Below, piece after piece: positions 9,709 to 18,326 of a stretch of 64,000 nt of DNA. The stretch is from an uncultured Bacteroidota bacterium (GTDB lineage Bacteria > Bacteroidota > Bacteroidia > Flavobacteriales > Flavobacteriaceae). A model generated the notes under the pieces. That model saw nothing but the letters and a program-made list of their open reading frames with translations, was not told where the DNA came from and searched no databases. The first letter of the stretch is position 1. Each line of letters opens with the position of its first letter. Location of the stretch: positions 62,001-126,000 of the forward strand of contig CACAZM010000002.1 of assembly GCA_902536935.1 (NCBI GenBank), written 5' to 3'. Position numbers and translations under genes: made by a program.

Positions 9709-11301
9709 ATGAGAAGCATAACTGCATTACTTGCTTTATTAATTATAGTCTTGAGTTGTGGAAAACGCGACCAAGGCGAGTTAATAGGAGTTAAGACAAA
9801 AAAGTTTATTCGAGTAAACCCACATGGGATGGTTGAAGTTCCTGGTGGGTCTTTTATTATGGGTTCTTCCGACGAGGATATCATCGATGCACAAAATGAC
9901 ATTACACGAACGATGACAGTTCGAACCTTTTACATGGATGAAACTGAAATCACCAATCGCGAGTACATGCAATTTATCGAATGGGTAAAAGATTCGATTG
10001 TACGTACAAAGCTTGCTGAAAAAGCTGTGATGGTTTTTGAAGGCATGTACGAGGACAATAATTATGAGCGTGGAACAACTAATGTTCCGTCTGATGACGT
10101 TGAACTTTTCTACTCTTTATTAAATGACCCCGATGAGCTTGAAGAAACCATGCCATCTGACGAGCAAATTGATATTGCAGAAAATCAAAGTTTAGAAGAT
10201 CTTTACAACACGTCTGGGGGTGAAATTCTTAGCTTCTATCCAGCTATGGAAGATTTTATAGGTGATCCAGAGGAGGACTTGACAAGTCTAAATGGATATC
10301 AACAACTAGTCCGATTTCGAGCTCAAAATCCAGTAAAACTTTGGTTGTCTACCAGGACTTCACCTGATAGTGTTTTTCATCATTCACTTCCATTTAAACG
10401 TGATGAGCAGATTTTTTGGGAAAGGGAAGATTATCCAGACATACACTATGCTGAAGTCATGGAAGATTCAATTTATTTACCTGAAAACGAGTGGTATAAT
10501 GGCGTTAAGTCGATTGATACTAAGAAATTGATTTATCGTTTTTCTGAATTGCAAGTCGACAACTTTGTAAATGCAATGAAAAATTCGAATGTCAACGAGC
10601 TGTCCAGAGCCGATTTCCTAATCTATGACGCGGTTCCGATCTACCCTGATACAACGGTTTGGATTCGAGATTTTAAATACAGCTACAATGAACCGATGTT
10701 TAACGAGTATTTTTGGCACCCTGCTTACGCAGATTACCCAGTTGTTGGTATTAGTTGGAAACAAGCTAAGGCGTTTGCGAATTGGAGAACAAAATATAGA
10801 AATGATTACTTAAGAGGAGAAAAAAATAAAACGACAGTTGGGGAGTTCAGATTACCTACAGAAGGGGAATGGGAATACGCTGCCCGTGGAGGAAAGCAGT
10901 CTGCAATATATCCATGGGGCGGACCATATTTGGTTGATAGCCGGGGGGATTTTCTAGCTAATTTTAAGCCTAAAAGAGGTGATTACGCTGCAGACAATAT
11001 TGTTTACACAGCCGAAGTAGACTCTTATGAGCCAAATGATTTTGGGCTTTACAATATGTCTGGAAACGTCGCTGAATGGACATCATCACCCTATTATAAC
11101 GAAAGTTATGAATTTAACACTACCTTCAATCCTGACGTATACATGCCAGGAAACGAAAGAAAAGTAGTTCGTGGTGGATCTTGGAAAGATGTCGCATACT
11201 TTTTAAAAGTAGGTAGCAGAGATTATGAGTACGCAGACAGCGCAAAAAGTTATATTGGTCTACGCTTGGTGCGGGACTATTTAGGATCAAACAGTAAATA
11301 A
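9709..11301 (+). CDS. gldK: Gliding motility / type IX secretion lipoprotein GldK
   Basis: A 530-residue lipoprotein. The signal peptide ends 'LIIVLSCGKRDQ'. The body has a formylglycine-generating-enzyme-like (FGE-sulfatase) fold: 'EVPGGSFIMGSSDED', 'YMDETEITNREYMQFIEW', 'FRLPTEGEWEYAARGG', 'GNVAEWTSSPY', 'KVVRGGSW'. GldK forms with GldN the outer-membrane-associated ring of the type IX secretion machine. The track start at 9643 is 22 codons too early; ATG 9709 begins a normal lipoprotein signal. A very acidic stretch of about 80 residues ('DDVELFYSLLNDPDELEE' onward) interrupts the domain and makes this copy longer than I remember for F. johnsoniae. It is first of gldKLMN. Confidence 0.96.
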   Translation: MRSITALLALLIIVLSCGKRDQGELIGVKTKKFIRVNPHGMVEVPGGSFIMGSSDEDIIDAQNDITRTMTVRTFYMDETEITNREYMQFIEWVKDSIVRTKLAEKAVMVFEGMYEDNNYERGTTNVPSDDVELFYSLLNDPDELEETMPSDEQIDIAENQSLEDLYNTSGGEILSFYPAMEDFIGDPEEDLTSLNGYQQLVRFRAQNPVKLWLSTRTSPDSVFHHSLPFKRDEQIFWEREDYPDIHYAEVMEDSIYLPENEWYNGVKSIDTKKLIYRFSELQVDNFVNAMKNSNVNELSRADFLIYDAVPIYPDTTVWIRDFKYSYNEPMFNEYFWHPAYADYPVVGISWKQAKAFANWRTKYRNDYLRGEKNKTTVGEFRLPTEGEWEYAARGGKQSAIYPWGGPYLVDSRGDFLANFKPKRGDYAADNIVYTAEVDSYEPNDFGLYNMSGNVAEWTSSPYYNESYEFNTTFNPDVYMPGNERKVVRGGSWKDVAYFLKVGSRDYEYADSAKSYIGLRLVRDYLGSNSK

Positions 11302-11311
11302 TTTAAGAGAA

Positions 11312-11908
11312 ATGAAGAAAAAGTTTTTTATACCTGAAAAATACCTTGAACTAGTTTTTGGACTTGGTGCGTCAGTTGTGATAATTGGAGCACTTCTAAA
11401 AATTACACACAAAGACTTTATTTTTAGTGGTAACACATGGCTTACTGCAGGATTAATTACCGAAGCTGTGATTTTTATGATTGCAGGATTGAGAGGTTAT
11501 ACCGTCACGGATGAGGATGGTGATTTAACTCCAGAAACTGCAATTTCAGATGTGTCTAAAGAGGTTGATGAACTTAAGGAGGCTTTTACAGGTGCAACCA
11601 AACAAATCCAAAATTTAACTGGTAGCCTTCAGTCTGCAACAATTGCAGCAGCCACCATCAAAATTCCAGAGAATTTTCAAGTTAATGTAGACGAACTCAA
11701 TAACCGGTTGGCTTCAGCCAGTATTAGCGTTTCGCAGGTACAAGATGTTTACAATAACATTGAGAAGAGTTTAGATGGACAACCAGAGGCTCACAGAGAT
11801 GTTGTTTCTGCAAGTGATAAACTTGTCGTTCAGTTGGAAGAAATGAACTCGCTTGTTAAGCAGCTAAATGAGAAGTATTCTGCGATAGCTAAAGCAATGG
11901 GGAATTAA
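11312..11908 (+). CDS. gldL: Gliding motility / type IX secretion motor protein GldL
   Basis: A 198-residue inner-membrane protein, starting 10 nt after gldK. Two membrane helices at about residues 12-30 ('VFGLGASVVIIGALLK') and 38-60 ('TAGLITEAVIFMIAGLRGY') precede a long cytoplasmic helical region ('VDELKEAFTGATKQIQNLTG'). GldL forms with GldM the proton-driven rotary motor that powers type IX secretion and gliding. The Glu in the second helix (ITEAVIF) is in the place expected for the essential proton-coupling residue. Length is close to the family norm. Confidence 0.96.
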   Translation: MKKKFFIPEKYLELVFGLGASVVIIGALLKITHKDFIFSGNTWLTAGLITEAVIFMIAGLRGYTVTDEDGDLTPETAISDVSKEVDELKEAFTGATKQIQNLTGSLQSATIAAATIKIPENFQVNVDELNNRLASASISVSQVQDVYNNIEKSLDGQPEAHRDVVSASDKLVVQLEEMNSLVKQLNEKYSAIAKAMGN

Positions 11909-11925
11909 ATAAACATCTTTAACCA

Positions 11926-13620
11926 ATGGCAGCAGGAAAACAAGATTCTCGGCAGAAGATGATAAACATGATGTACCTTGTGTTTATTGCTATGCTTGCT
12001 TTAAATATCAGTAAAGAAGTTTTGGCAACGCTAGGAATTTTAAACGAGGATATTGAAAATTCTATAAAATCAAAAAGCGAAAAAAGCAATGAGCTTTACA
12101 GGGTTTTCGCTCAAAATTCTGAAAACCCAAGTTATTCTTTCGCTAACGAATGGGCACCCGTAATAAAAGATGCCACTAATCAATATTTTGACTTTGTGCA
12201 ATCGCTAAAGGACACATTGCTTCTTGATGAATTTGGTAAAAATAAATACAAGAAAGTTATTGTAGTCAAGGATGGGCCAAACAGAAATGATACTCTTCTG
12301 ATTACCAACTTTCAAACAATGGACAAGTCAATCGAATTAGATGATATGTTTTTTGAGGGTAACAATTATGACAGCTTAGGGCTGGTCTATGTAGATCGAT
12401 TCAAAAATTATTCTACACTTATGAAATCGGTAATCGATTCAATTGTTTCAAAAGAAAACAGTTTAACTGTCAAGAGAACCCCTCATGATTTTTCGATCAG
12501 TAAAGATTTAATGAACAGGAGCTTTACTTTTAAGGACTCAGTTGTTAATTCTGAGGGGACAATACAACCCTATCTTGATTATAACTTTAAAGGTTTTCCA
12601 AAGATTGCTTCTCTTTCTAAACTTACTAAACTTCAATCCGATATTCGTGAATTAGAGCTCCAAATGGTTGAAGCATTCAACACCAAAATCCTCAGTGACG
12701 GTAGCGCAGTCAACATCAATACTTCAAAGTCGCTACTCAACGCAAAATCAACTTACTTTGTTGGAGAACGCATTAATGATGCAAAAATACTCATTGGTCG
12801 AATTGCGAGTGACTTTCAACCCGATTCTGTTTCTATTAAAATTGACAATCGTCAGTTGAGACAGGGAAGAGACTTTACCATTGAAGACGGGGCAATAAAT
12901 CTCAATTTGATTTTTAGCTCTGGTGGAGAAAAGAAAATTTCAGGAGATTTGTTTTTCTCTGATGCTGATGGAAACCTTGAACCAATCCCAGTTGAACAAA
13001 CTCTAGTGGTCAACAACCGTACTGATTTCTTCATTGAGATTCCACGTATGAATATCCTATACAGAGGATTACCAAACGAAATTCGTGTAATCGATCCAGA
13101 AATTTCTCAGAACAACATTAGGGTTACATCCTCTTCTGCAAACATCTCGCCCAGTGGCAGTAGCACCTTTGAGGTCAGGCCTAAAGATGGGTTTGATAAA
13201 ATCGTTGTCAATGTTGGAGATAGGACAAATTCAAGAGTAAAAAAATCAAAAACTTTTAGAGTTAAAGACCTTCCTGTGATGGAAAGCTCAATCGCATACA
13301 ATAACAGGTTTTATACAGGTTCTACAGGAATTAGTAAAACTGGACTTCAGAGAGGGAAAGTTGCTGGCAAAGTTCCCAGTGATTTTGATTATGATTTAAC
13401 AATAGAAGTTACAAGTTTTACCTTTTCTGTTGGAAATTTACCTCCAATTCAAATTAAGGGGGATGGTCTACGTGAAGCATTCACTGCAATTGAATCTCAG
13501 TCAAGTGGATCTGTTGCTTTTTTCACCAATGTCGTTTCTACAGCATATTTTGAGTCTAAAGGTCGAAGAGTGCCAATAAAAAATGTAAGAGTAGGAGATT
13601 TCAGTATTAAAATTAGATAA
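11926..13620 (+). CDS. gldM: Gliding motility / type IX secretion motor protein GldM
   Basis: A 564-residue protein with one N-terminal membrane helix ('MMYLVFIAMLALNISKEVL') and a large periplasmic part made of a helical domain followed by Ig-like beta domains. It crosses the periplasm and links the GldL motor to the GldK-GldN ring. The start MAAGKQDSRQKMINMMYLVF is the typical GldM N-terminus. It is somewhat longer than the 513 residues I recall for F. johnsoniae. It sits 17 nt after gldL and 4 nt before gldN, in the fixed order of the operon. Confidence 0.96.
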   Translation: MAAGKQDSRQKMINMMYLVFIAMLALNISKEVLATLGILNEDIENSIKSKSEKSNELYRVFAQNSENPSYSFANEWAPVIKDATNQYFDFVQSLKDTLLLDEFGKNKYKKVIVVKDGPNRNDTLLITNFQTMDKSIELDDMFFEGNNYDSLGLVYVDRFKNYSTLMKSVIDSIVSKENSLTVKRTPHDFSISKDLMNRSFTFKDSVVNSEGTIQPYLDYNFKGFPKIASLSKLTKLQSDIRELELQMVEAFNTKILSDGSAVNINTSKSLLNAKSTYFVGERINDAKILIGRIASDFQPDSVSIKIDNRQLRQGRDFTIEDGAINLNLIFSSGGEKKISGDLFFSDADGNLEPIPVEQTLVVNNRTDFFIEIPRMNILYRGLPNEIRVIDPEISQNNIRVTSSSANISPSGSSTFEVRPKDGFDKIVVNVGDRTNSRVKKSKTFRVKDLPVMESSIAYNNRFYTGSTGISKTGLQRGKVAGKVPSDFDYDLTIEVTSFTFSVGNLPPIQIKGDGLREAFTAIESQSSGSVAFFTNVVSTAYFESKGRRVPIKNVRVGDFSIKIR

Positions 13621-13624
13621 GATC

Positions 13625-14605
13625 ATGAATAAGTTCTTCATTTTTGTATTTATTTTATCGAGCTTTTACATCAATGCTCAATTCAACTTATTGAATGCTT
13701 CTTCACCAGAAGAGGTAGGCGTTAAAACTGATAAGCAAGAAGAACTAGACTTTAATGAGCCACTTGTATATCCTTATGTTGATGATAAAGACATTTTATG
13801 GAGTAAAGTTGTTTATGAATACATTGATGGGTACGAACAGTTTAATTATCCACTATTTTACCCTCTTTTGGACTCAGAATTTTCCGCTGACCGTAAATCT
13901 ATGTGGAGAATTCTTCGAGAGTACATTTTTGAGCAGACTGTTCAAAATGAGGCTGATCTTGAAATTGAGGGAAATGAAGAGAAGGAGGTTTTAATCATAT
14001 ATAACCCTGCGTACAGAAACTTTAATGTTAAGTTCGATGAAGACCTAAGATCTCCTAGACAAGAAGGGAGCGAGGGTTTTTCCTTAGTTGAAGGAATTGG
14101 TCTAGAAGATTCAAATCTAGATGGGGTTGTTGATGATAACGATATTACGTATTTAAAATCCTCAAATATTGTGGGATATAACATCAAAGGCTTGTGGTAC
14201 TTTGATAAGAAATATGGTGAATTGCGATATCGTCTAATTGGAATTCAACCTGTTGGTTATGTCGAGTTTGACTTAAATTCAGCACAAATTGACTTCGAGA
14301 GTGGTGCAACTCAAAGCGAACCAACACCAAAGGCCTTATTTTGGCTATGGTACAGAGATATCCGAGATATTTTGCACAAGCACTATGTGTTTAGTGATAA
14401 AAATAACTCAAAACGTATATCTTTCGATCAGCTTCTTCTTTCTAGAAAATTTCATACCTACCTATATCGAATTGATAACGTTATGGACGATAGAGAGTTA
14501 ATAGATACACCCTACATAAACGATGACCCTTACCTCCGTATTACCGAGTCTCAGCGTTTAAAAGAAATCATTCGAAATTTTGAGCATGACATGTGGAGCA
14601 ACTAG
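13625..14605 (+). CDS. gldN: Gliding motility / type IX secretion protein GldN
   Basis: A 326-residue exported protein with a signal peptide 'FIFVFILSSFYINAQ'. Family stretches include 'DILWSKVVYEYIDGYEQFNYP', 'SMWRILREYIF', and 'VGYNIKGLWYFDKKYGELRYR'. GldN is the periplasmic partner of GldK in the type IX secretion ring. It closes the gldKLMN operon, starting 4 nt after gldM. The terminal 'LKEIIRNFEHDMWSN' matches the normal end of the protein, so it is complete. Confidence 0.95.
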   Translation: MNKFFIFVFILSSFYINAQFNLLNASSPEEVGVKTDKQEELDFNEPLVYPYVDDKDILWSKVVYEYIDGYEQFNYPLFYPLLDSEFSADRKSMWRILREYIFEQTVQNEADLEIEGNEEKEVLIIYNPAYRNFNVKFDEDLRSPRQEGSEGFSLVEGIGLEDSNLDGVVDDNDITYLKSSNIVGYNIKGLWYFDKKYGELRYRLIGIQPVGYVEFDLNSAQIDFESGATQSEPTPKALFWLWYRDIRDILHKHYVFSDKNNSKRISFDQLLLSRKFHTYLYRIDNVMDDRELIDTPYINDDPYLRITESQRLKEIIRNFEHDMWSN

Positions 14606-15110
14606 TTGCTAACCATCTGCTAACAAACAACTCTTACGTATTTGTATTAATTTAACAAATTGATCGACTATATCATTGTCGGCTTAGGTTCTCGTGGAAA
14701 TTTTACAAGCTCCCCATTGTGCAGGATTACTCTACGATAAAATTGTGGAGAACGGTGCTCTTATTTCTGAGTAAATCAAATAAATCGATTTAAATATCAG
14801 GCTTTCTCTTCGAAAAAAAGTAAATATTTTTGCGGATGTTAATTTCTTTTTCAATTCTATCTTTGACCATCTTAAAGAATAGTCTTAACGTAATAACTAA
14901 GAATGATTCTATATCTAATTGTTTTGTAACTATCTTATTTTCAGTTATATAAATATAAATTATAAATAGATCTATAATCCATTTCAATGTAAAGTATATT
15001 ATATTTTAAAAAATGAAAACCTCTTAATAAAGGGGCATTATATTCGTTAATTTGTGAACAAAAGTGATTTTCTGCAAAAAAATGTGTATTTTTATATAAA
15101 ATTATTAATC
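14606..15110 (+). other. 505-bp gap after gldN with possible gene scraps
   Basis: No intact gene is credible here; the track ORF at 14790-14987 is low-complexity AT-rich sequence. Two short stretches look protein-like. From the TTG at 14660 the plus strand reads LIDYIIVGLG, like the first strand and glycine turn of an FAD-binding oxidoreductase. In another frame, 14688-14774 reads VLVEILQAPHC then AGLLYDKIVENGALISE and stops. 'ENGALISE' recalls DprA. Both are too short to be sure, and they may be remnants of genes once downstream of gldN. 14790-15050 is AT-rich with nothing else seen. Confidence 0.35.
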
Positions 15111-15305
15111 ATGGCCTATACATTTAAAAACAGTAAAGGAAAAACGTATTACTTACACACCAAAGATGTAACACTTAAAGGTGGTAGAAACCAGACAATT
15201 TATTACTTCGCAAAAGATCAACGCAGCAATGCTTGCGACCTACCTGCTGGTAAAAAGGTTGTAGAGAATGAAAGAACTGGACTTCCATTTGTAAAGTCAG
15301 TTTAA
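15111..15305 (+). CDS. Small conserved-looking protein, 64 residues, unknown function
   Basis: ATG 15111 is preferred to the track start at 15054, whose first 19 codons are AT-rich and not protein-like. The product MAYTFKNSKGKTYYLHTKDV is basic, soluble and rich in Lys, Tyr and Thr. It contains 'LKGGRNQTIYYFAKD' and 'DLPAGKKVVENERTGLPFVK', and one Cys. It has its own strong rho-independent terminator 20 nt after the stop, so it is a single-gene unit. I recognise it as resembling short unnamed proteins of flavobacteria but know no function. Confidence 0.75.
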   Translation: MAYTFKNSKGKTYYLHTKDVTLKGGRNQTIYYFAKDQRSNACDLPAGKKVVENERTGLPFVKSV

Positions 15306-15325
15306 ACGATACGTTTACCAAAACG

Positions 15326-15353
15326 AAAAACCCCGTATTAACGGGGTTTTTTT
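15326..15353 (+). terminator. Rho-independent terminator after the 64-aa gene
   Basis: The stem CCCCGT-ATTA-ACGGGG is extended by A5 on the left and T7 on the right (aaaaaccccgtattaacggggttttttt). It is GC-rich in the core with a long T-tract and lies 20 nt after the stop of the small gene. It isolates that gene from the mevalonate operon. Confidence 0.92.
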
Positions 15354-15375
15354 ATATAAATAAATCAGTCATTGC

Positions 15376-15383
15376 TATCTTTG
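15376..15383 (+). promoter_or_regulatory. -7 promoter element before the mevalonate operon
   Basis: TATCTTTG fits TAnnTTTG and ends 7 nt before the ATG at 15391. No convincing TTG lies 17-23 bp upstream. If used, the mRNA would have almost no leader. Confidence 0.45.
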
Positions 15384-15390
15384 TGTATCT

Positions 15391-16473
15391 ATGAATGATA
15401 AAGCGCATTTTATCCCTAAAATTGAGGGAAATGTAGTTTCCTCATTCCAAACAAAATGGTCAGCGCCTAGCAACATTGCTTTGATCAAGTATTGGGGTAA
15501 AAAAGAGCTGCAAATACCTTGTAACCCATCTGTTAGTTTTACCTTAGACCAGTGTCGAACAACTACTTCGTTAAGATTTCAAAGAATCATGGACAAACAA
15601 GACCATGTTTCGTTATCAATTCGGTATGAAGGAAATCCTGCTCCATATTTTGAGCCAAAAGTGAAAACCTTTATTGATAGAATCCTACCATACGCCCCCT
15701 ATCTTCGAGATTATAAAATCCAAATAGACACTGTAAATTCCTTTCCACATAGCAGTGGAATTGCCTCGTCTGCATCGGCAATGGCTACTCTCGCTGCAGC
15801 AATAATGGATCTTGAAAAACAAATTTATCCTTCACTAGCTGCAGAAGATCGAATAAAAAAGTGTTCTTTTCTAGCTCGGTTAGGATCAGGAAGTGCAGCT
15901 CGTAGCGTCGAAGGCCCTCTTGTGCTTTGGGGAAAGCATACAGCAAGCCCTAACAGTAGTGATTTATATGGTGTTCGCTGGACTAAAGCAGCAGATGTAT
16001 TTAAAACCTATCGTGACACCATACTTTTAGTTGATAAGGGACAAAAAGAAGTAAGTAGTACAGTTGGTCACAATCTAATGCATAACCACCCCTTTGCTGA
16101 AAACCGTTTTGCGCAAGCCAAAGCTCGCTATCGTGACCTTTTAACGATTTTAGAAATGGGCGATATGGATGGTTTTAGTGATTTAGTTGAGCTAGAAGCA
16201 TTGAGTTTGCATGCCATGATGTTGACATCCTCACCTTATTACATTTTGATGCACCCAAACACCATTCAAATTATCCAAGAGGTGAGAAGATATCGCAAGA
16301 CAACAGGGTTACACCTTACATTCACCCTTGATGCAGGAGCAAATGTACATTTGTTATATCCTGCGCATGAAGCAGAGAAAGTCGATCAATTTATCGCATC
16401 CGATTTGCGAAAATATTGCCAAGACAATGAATTGATTTACGACCGAGTTGGTACCGGACTAAAAAAAGTGTAG
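15391..16473 (+). CDS. mvaD: Diphosphomevalonate decarboxylase
   Basis: A 360-residue GHMP-superfamily enzyme. Diagnostic segments are 'APSNIALIKYWGKKE' near the N-terminus, the ATP-binding 'PHSSGIASSASAMATLAAA' and 'LARLGSGSAARSVEGPLVLW'. It makes isopentenyl diphosphate from mevalonate 5-diphosphate with ATP and release of CO2, the last step of the mevalonate pathway used by Flavobacteriia. The catalytic Asp region 'LHLTFTLDAGANVHLL' is present. It leads an operon with a mevalonate-kinase-type GHMP enzyme 9 nt downstream. It might act on a related phosphomevalonate, which sequence alone cannot exclude. Confidence 0.93.
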   Translation: MNDKAHFIPKIEGNVVSSFQTKWSAPSNIALIKYWGKKELQIPCNPSVSFTLDQCRTTTSLRFQRIMDKQDHVSLSIRYEGNPAPYFEPKVKTFIDRILPYAPYLRDYKIQIDTVNSFPHSSGIASSASAMATLAAAIMDLEKQIYPSLAAEDRIKKCSFLARLGSGSAARSVEGPLVLWGKHTASPNSSDLYGVRWTKAADVFKTYRDTILLVDKGQKEVSSTVGHNLMHNHPFAENRFAQAKARYRDLLTILEMGDMDGFSDLVELEALSLHAMMLTSSPYYILMHPNTIQIIQEVRRYRKTTGLHLTFTLDAGANVHLLYPAHEAEKVDQFIASDLRKYCQDNELIYDRVGTGLKKV

Positions 16474-16482
16474 CTTTAACAC

Positions 16483-17412
16483 GTGAAAGGACCTTTATTT
16501 TACGCTAAAGTTTTACTCTTCGGAGAATACGGTATAATTAAAGATGCAAAAGGCCTTTCTATTCCTTATAACTTTTATAAAGGAGCCCTTAAAATCTCAG
16601 ACACAAAAAACGATCAAGCACAAATATCGAATCAGAAATTGTCTGAATATGTGGACTACCTTGAAAAGATTGATCGAACTTTGGTAACCTTCAACATCAA
16701 ACAACTTCGTGAAGATCTTTCTAGGGGCTTGTACTTTGACAGTAGTATTCCACAGGGATATGGCATCGGTAGTAGTGGTGCATTGGTTGCTGCTGTCTAT
16801 GATCGTTATGCTCACAACAAAATCACGATTTTGGAAAACCTCACTCGCGTTAAGTTGCTTAAGCTAAAACAAATTTTCGGTCAGATGGAATCTTTTTTTC
16901 ATGGAAAATCATCTGGCTTAGATCCGCTAAATAGTTTTTTGAGTTTACCAATTTTGATTCACTCTAAGGATATTTTGGAGCCCACCGGAATCCCGTCTCA
17001 ACCAAAAGCTGGAAAAGGAGCAGTATTTTTATTAGACAGTGGATCGATGGGAGAAACGGCTCCGATGGTCAATATTTTTATGCAAAATATGGAGTCTCCT
17101 TCATTCAGGAAAATGATTAAAGAACAGTTTATTTCCTATTCTGATCGCTGCGTTGAGCACTTTTTATCTGGTGACATCATATCTTTATTTGGTGACTTAA
17201 AACGACTTTCCAAAACTGTACTTACCCATTTTAAACCCATGATCCCAGAACAATTTCATGCGCTTTGGAAAACAGGTATTGACACTAATGCATACTACCT
17301 CAAACTTTGCGGATCGGGCGGAGGTGGATACATACTTGGGTTCACTGAAGATATCACTAAGGCACAGTCTGTACTGAAAGACCACCGACTGGAAGTCATT
17401 TATACTTTCTAA
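16483..17412 (+). CDS. GHMP kinase, mevalonate kinase type
   Basis: A 309-residue kinase with a GTG start ('gtgaaaggacct'). It begins 'PLFYAKVLLFGEYGIIKDAKG', the usual opening of mevalonate-type kinases. The ATP loop is 'PQGYGIGSSGALVAAVYDRY' and the C-terminal glycine loop is 'KLCGSGGGGYILGF'. 'FHGKSSGLDPLNSFLSLP' carries the catalytic Asp region. It phosphorylates mevalonate or phosphomevalonate in isoprenoid supply; the exact step is not settled by the sequence. It lies between mvaD and a UbiA prenyltransferase, which fits isoprenoid metabolism. Confidence 0.88.
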   Translation: MKGPLFYAKVLLFGEYGIIKDAKGLSIPYNFYKGALKISDTKNDQAQISNQKLSEYVDYLEKIDRTLVTFNIKQLREDLSRGLYFDSSIPQGYGIGSSGALVAAVYDRYAHNKITILENLTRVKLLKLKQIFGQMESFFHGKSSGLDPLNSFLSLPILIHSKDILEPTGIPSQPKAGKGAVFLLDSGSMGETAPMVNIFMQNMESPSFRKMIKEQFISYSDRCVEHFLSGDIISLFGDLKRLSKTVLTHFKPMIPEQFHALWKTGIDTNAYYLKLCGSGGGGYILGFTEDITKAQSVLKDHRLEVIYTF

Positions 17413-17418
17413 TCATTT

Positions 17419-17450
17419 TTGTTTTGCCAAGTCAAGATGGCGTATTTTTG
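17419..17450 (+). promoter_or_regulatory. Candidate promoter for the UbiA gene
   Basis: TATTTTTG (17443-17450) fits TAnnTTTG, with TTG at 17419-17421 and a 21-bp spacer. It ends only 3 nt before the preferred ATG at 17454, so transcription would begin almost at the start codon. The track's TTG start at 17424 would lie inside this promoter. Confidence 0.45.
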
Positions 17451-17453
17451 AAG

Positions 17454-18305
17454 ATGATTAGCCTACTTTCATTAGTTCGGGGACAGAATCTTGCTGTTTT
17501 GGTTGTTGCCCAAATTCTTTCGGCATCTTTTATTTTTTCCTCAGAAACCAGCACTAATGAGACCCTTTTGGATATCAATTTGTGGTTGATTGTTTTGGCG
17601 ACTGTACTCTCCGTTGCTGCTGGCTATATCATCAATGCATTTTTTGATCAAGAGAAAGATTTAATTAATCGTCCCCAAAAAACCTTGTTGGAACGAAATA
17701 TTTCTGAACGATCCAAGCTGATCGGATATTTTACCTTCAATGGGGTTTCACTAGCGGTAGCGAGCAGCGTTTCCATGCGATCAGCTCTTTTCTTTTGTGC
17801 ATATATTGTTAGTATGGCCCTTTATTCGGGATTCCTAAAGCGATACTTATTTTTTGGAAATCTGTTTTCTGCAACACTGACTGTATTACCATTTTTTGCA
17901 ATAACTGTGTATTTTAAAAATTTTACAATGGAAATTTTTACCCTTGCATCTTATTTGTTGTTATTGATATCTATTAAAGAGCTGGTTAAAGATTTATGCA
18001 ACATTAGAGGGGATCTCTCAAACAATTATAAAACCATCCCCACAGTTTATGGTGAAGTCAAAACCAAAGGGCTTATTTCGCTATTGGTATGTTTTTGTTT
18101 TGGTGTTTTTTTACTATTGCATTTCTTCTATTCTTTACATGGAATGCTATATTATTTTATCTCCAGTTTGATTTTTTTGGTATTCTTTACCATATTAATG
18201 TGGAGGTTTTCTAAAACCAATCAATTAATTTTTCTTCTATTTGGGATAAAGTCATTGATTTTATTAGGCATAATCTGCTTGCCATTGCTGAAAATACCAA
18301 TCTAG
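17454..18305 (+). CDS. UbiA-family prenyltransferase (geranylgeranylglycerol-phosphate type)
   Basis: About 283 residues from ATG 17454 with seven to nine membrane helices. The first Asp-rich motif is 'NAFFDQEKDLINRP' (NxxxDxxxD) and the second is 'DLCNIRGDLSNNYKTIPTVYG'. UbiA enzymes transfer a polyprenyl group from its diphosphate to an acceptor in the membrane. In flavobacteria this type is usually named geranylgeranylglycerol-phosphate geranylgeranyltransferase, though menaquinone-type acceptors are possible. Its place behind mevalonate genes matches prenyl-diphosphate use. The ten residues before ATG 17454 in the track ORF are not supported because a promoter-like box overlaps them. Confidence 0.85.
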   Translation: MISLLSLVRGQNLAVLVVAQILSASFIFSSETSTNETLLDINLWLIVLATVLSVAAGYIINAFFDQEKDLINRPQKTLLERNISERSKLIGYFTFNGVSLAVASSVSMRSALFFCAYIVSMALYSGFLKRYLFFGNLFSATLTVLPFFAITVYFKNFTMEIFTLASYLLLLISIKELVKDLCNIRGDLSNNYKTIPTVYGEVKTKGLISLLVCFCFGVFLLLHFFYSLHGMLYYFISSLIFLVFFTILMWRFSKTNQLIFLLFGIKSLILLGIICLPLLKIPI

Positions 18306-18311
18306 TTGTTA

Positions 18312-18319
18312 TAACTTTG
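18312..18319 (+). promoter_or_regulatory. -7 promoter element before the pseudouridine synthase gene
   Basis: TAACTTTG fits TAnnTTTG and ends 7 nt before the ATG at 18327. The nearest upstream TTG (18285-18287) gives a 24-bp spacer, slightly long. A transcript from here would be nearly leaderless. Confidence 0.4.
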
Positions 18320-18326
18320 CAGAACT

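Noticed and set aside
14790-14987. Minus-strand ORF of 65 residues
   Set aside because: Lys/Ile-rich low-complexity translation of AT-rich intergenic DNA.
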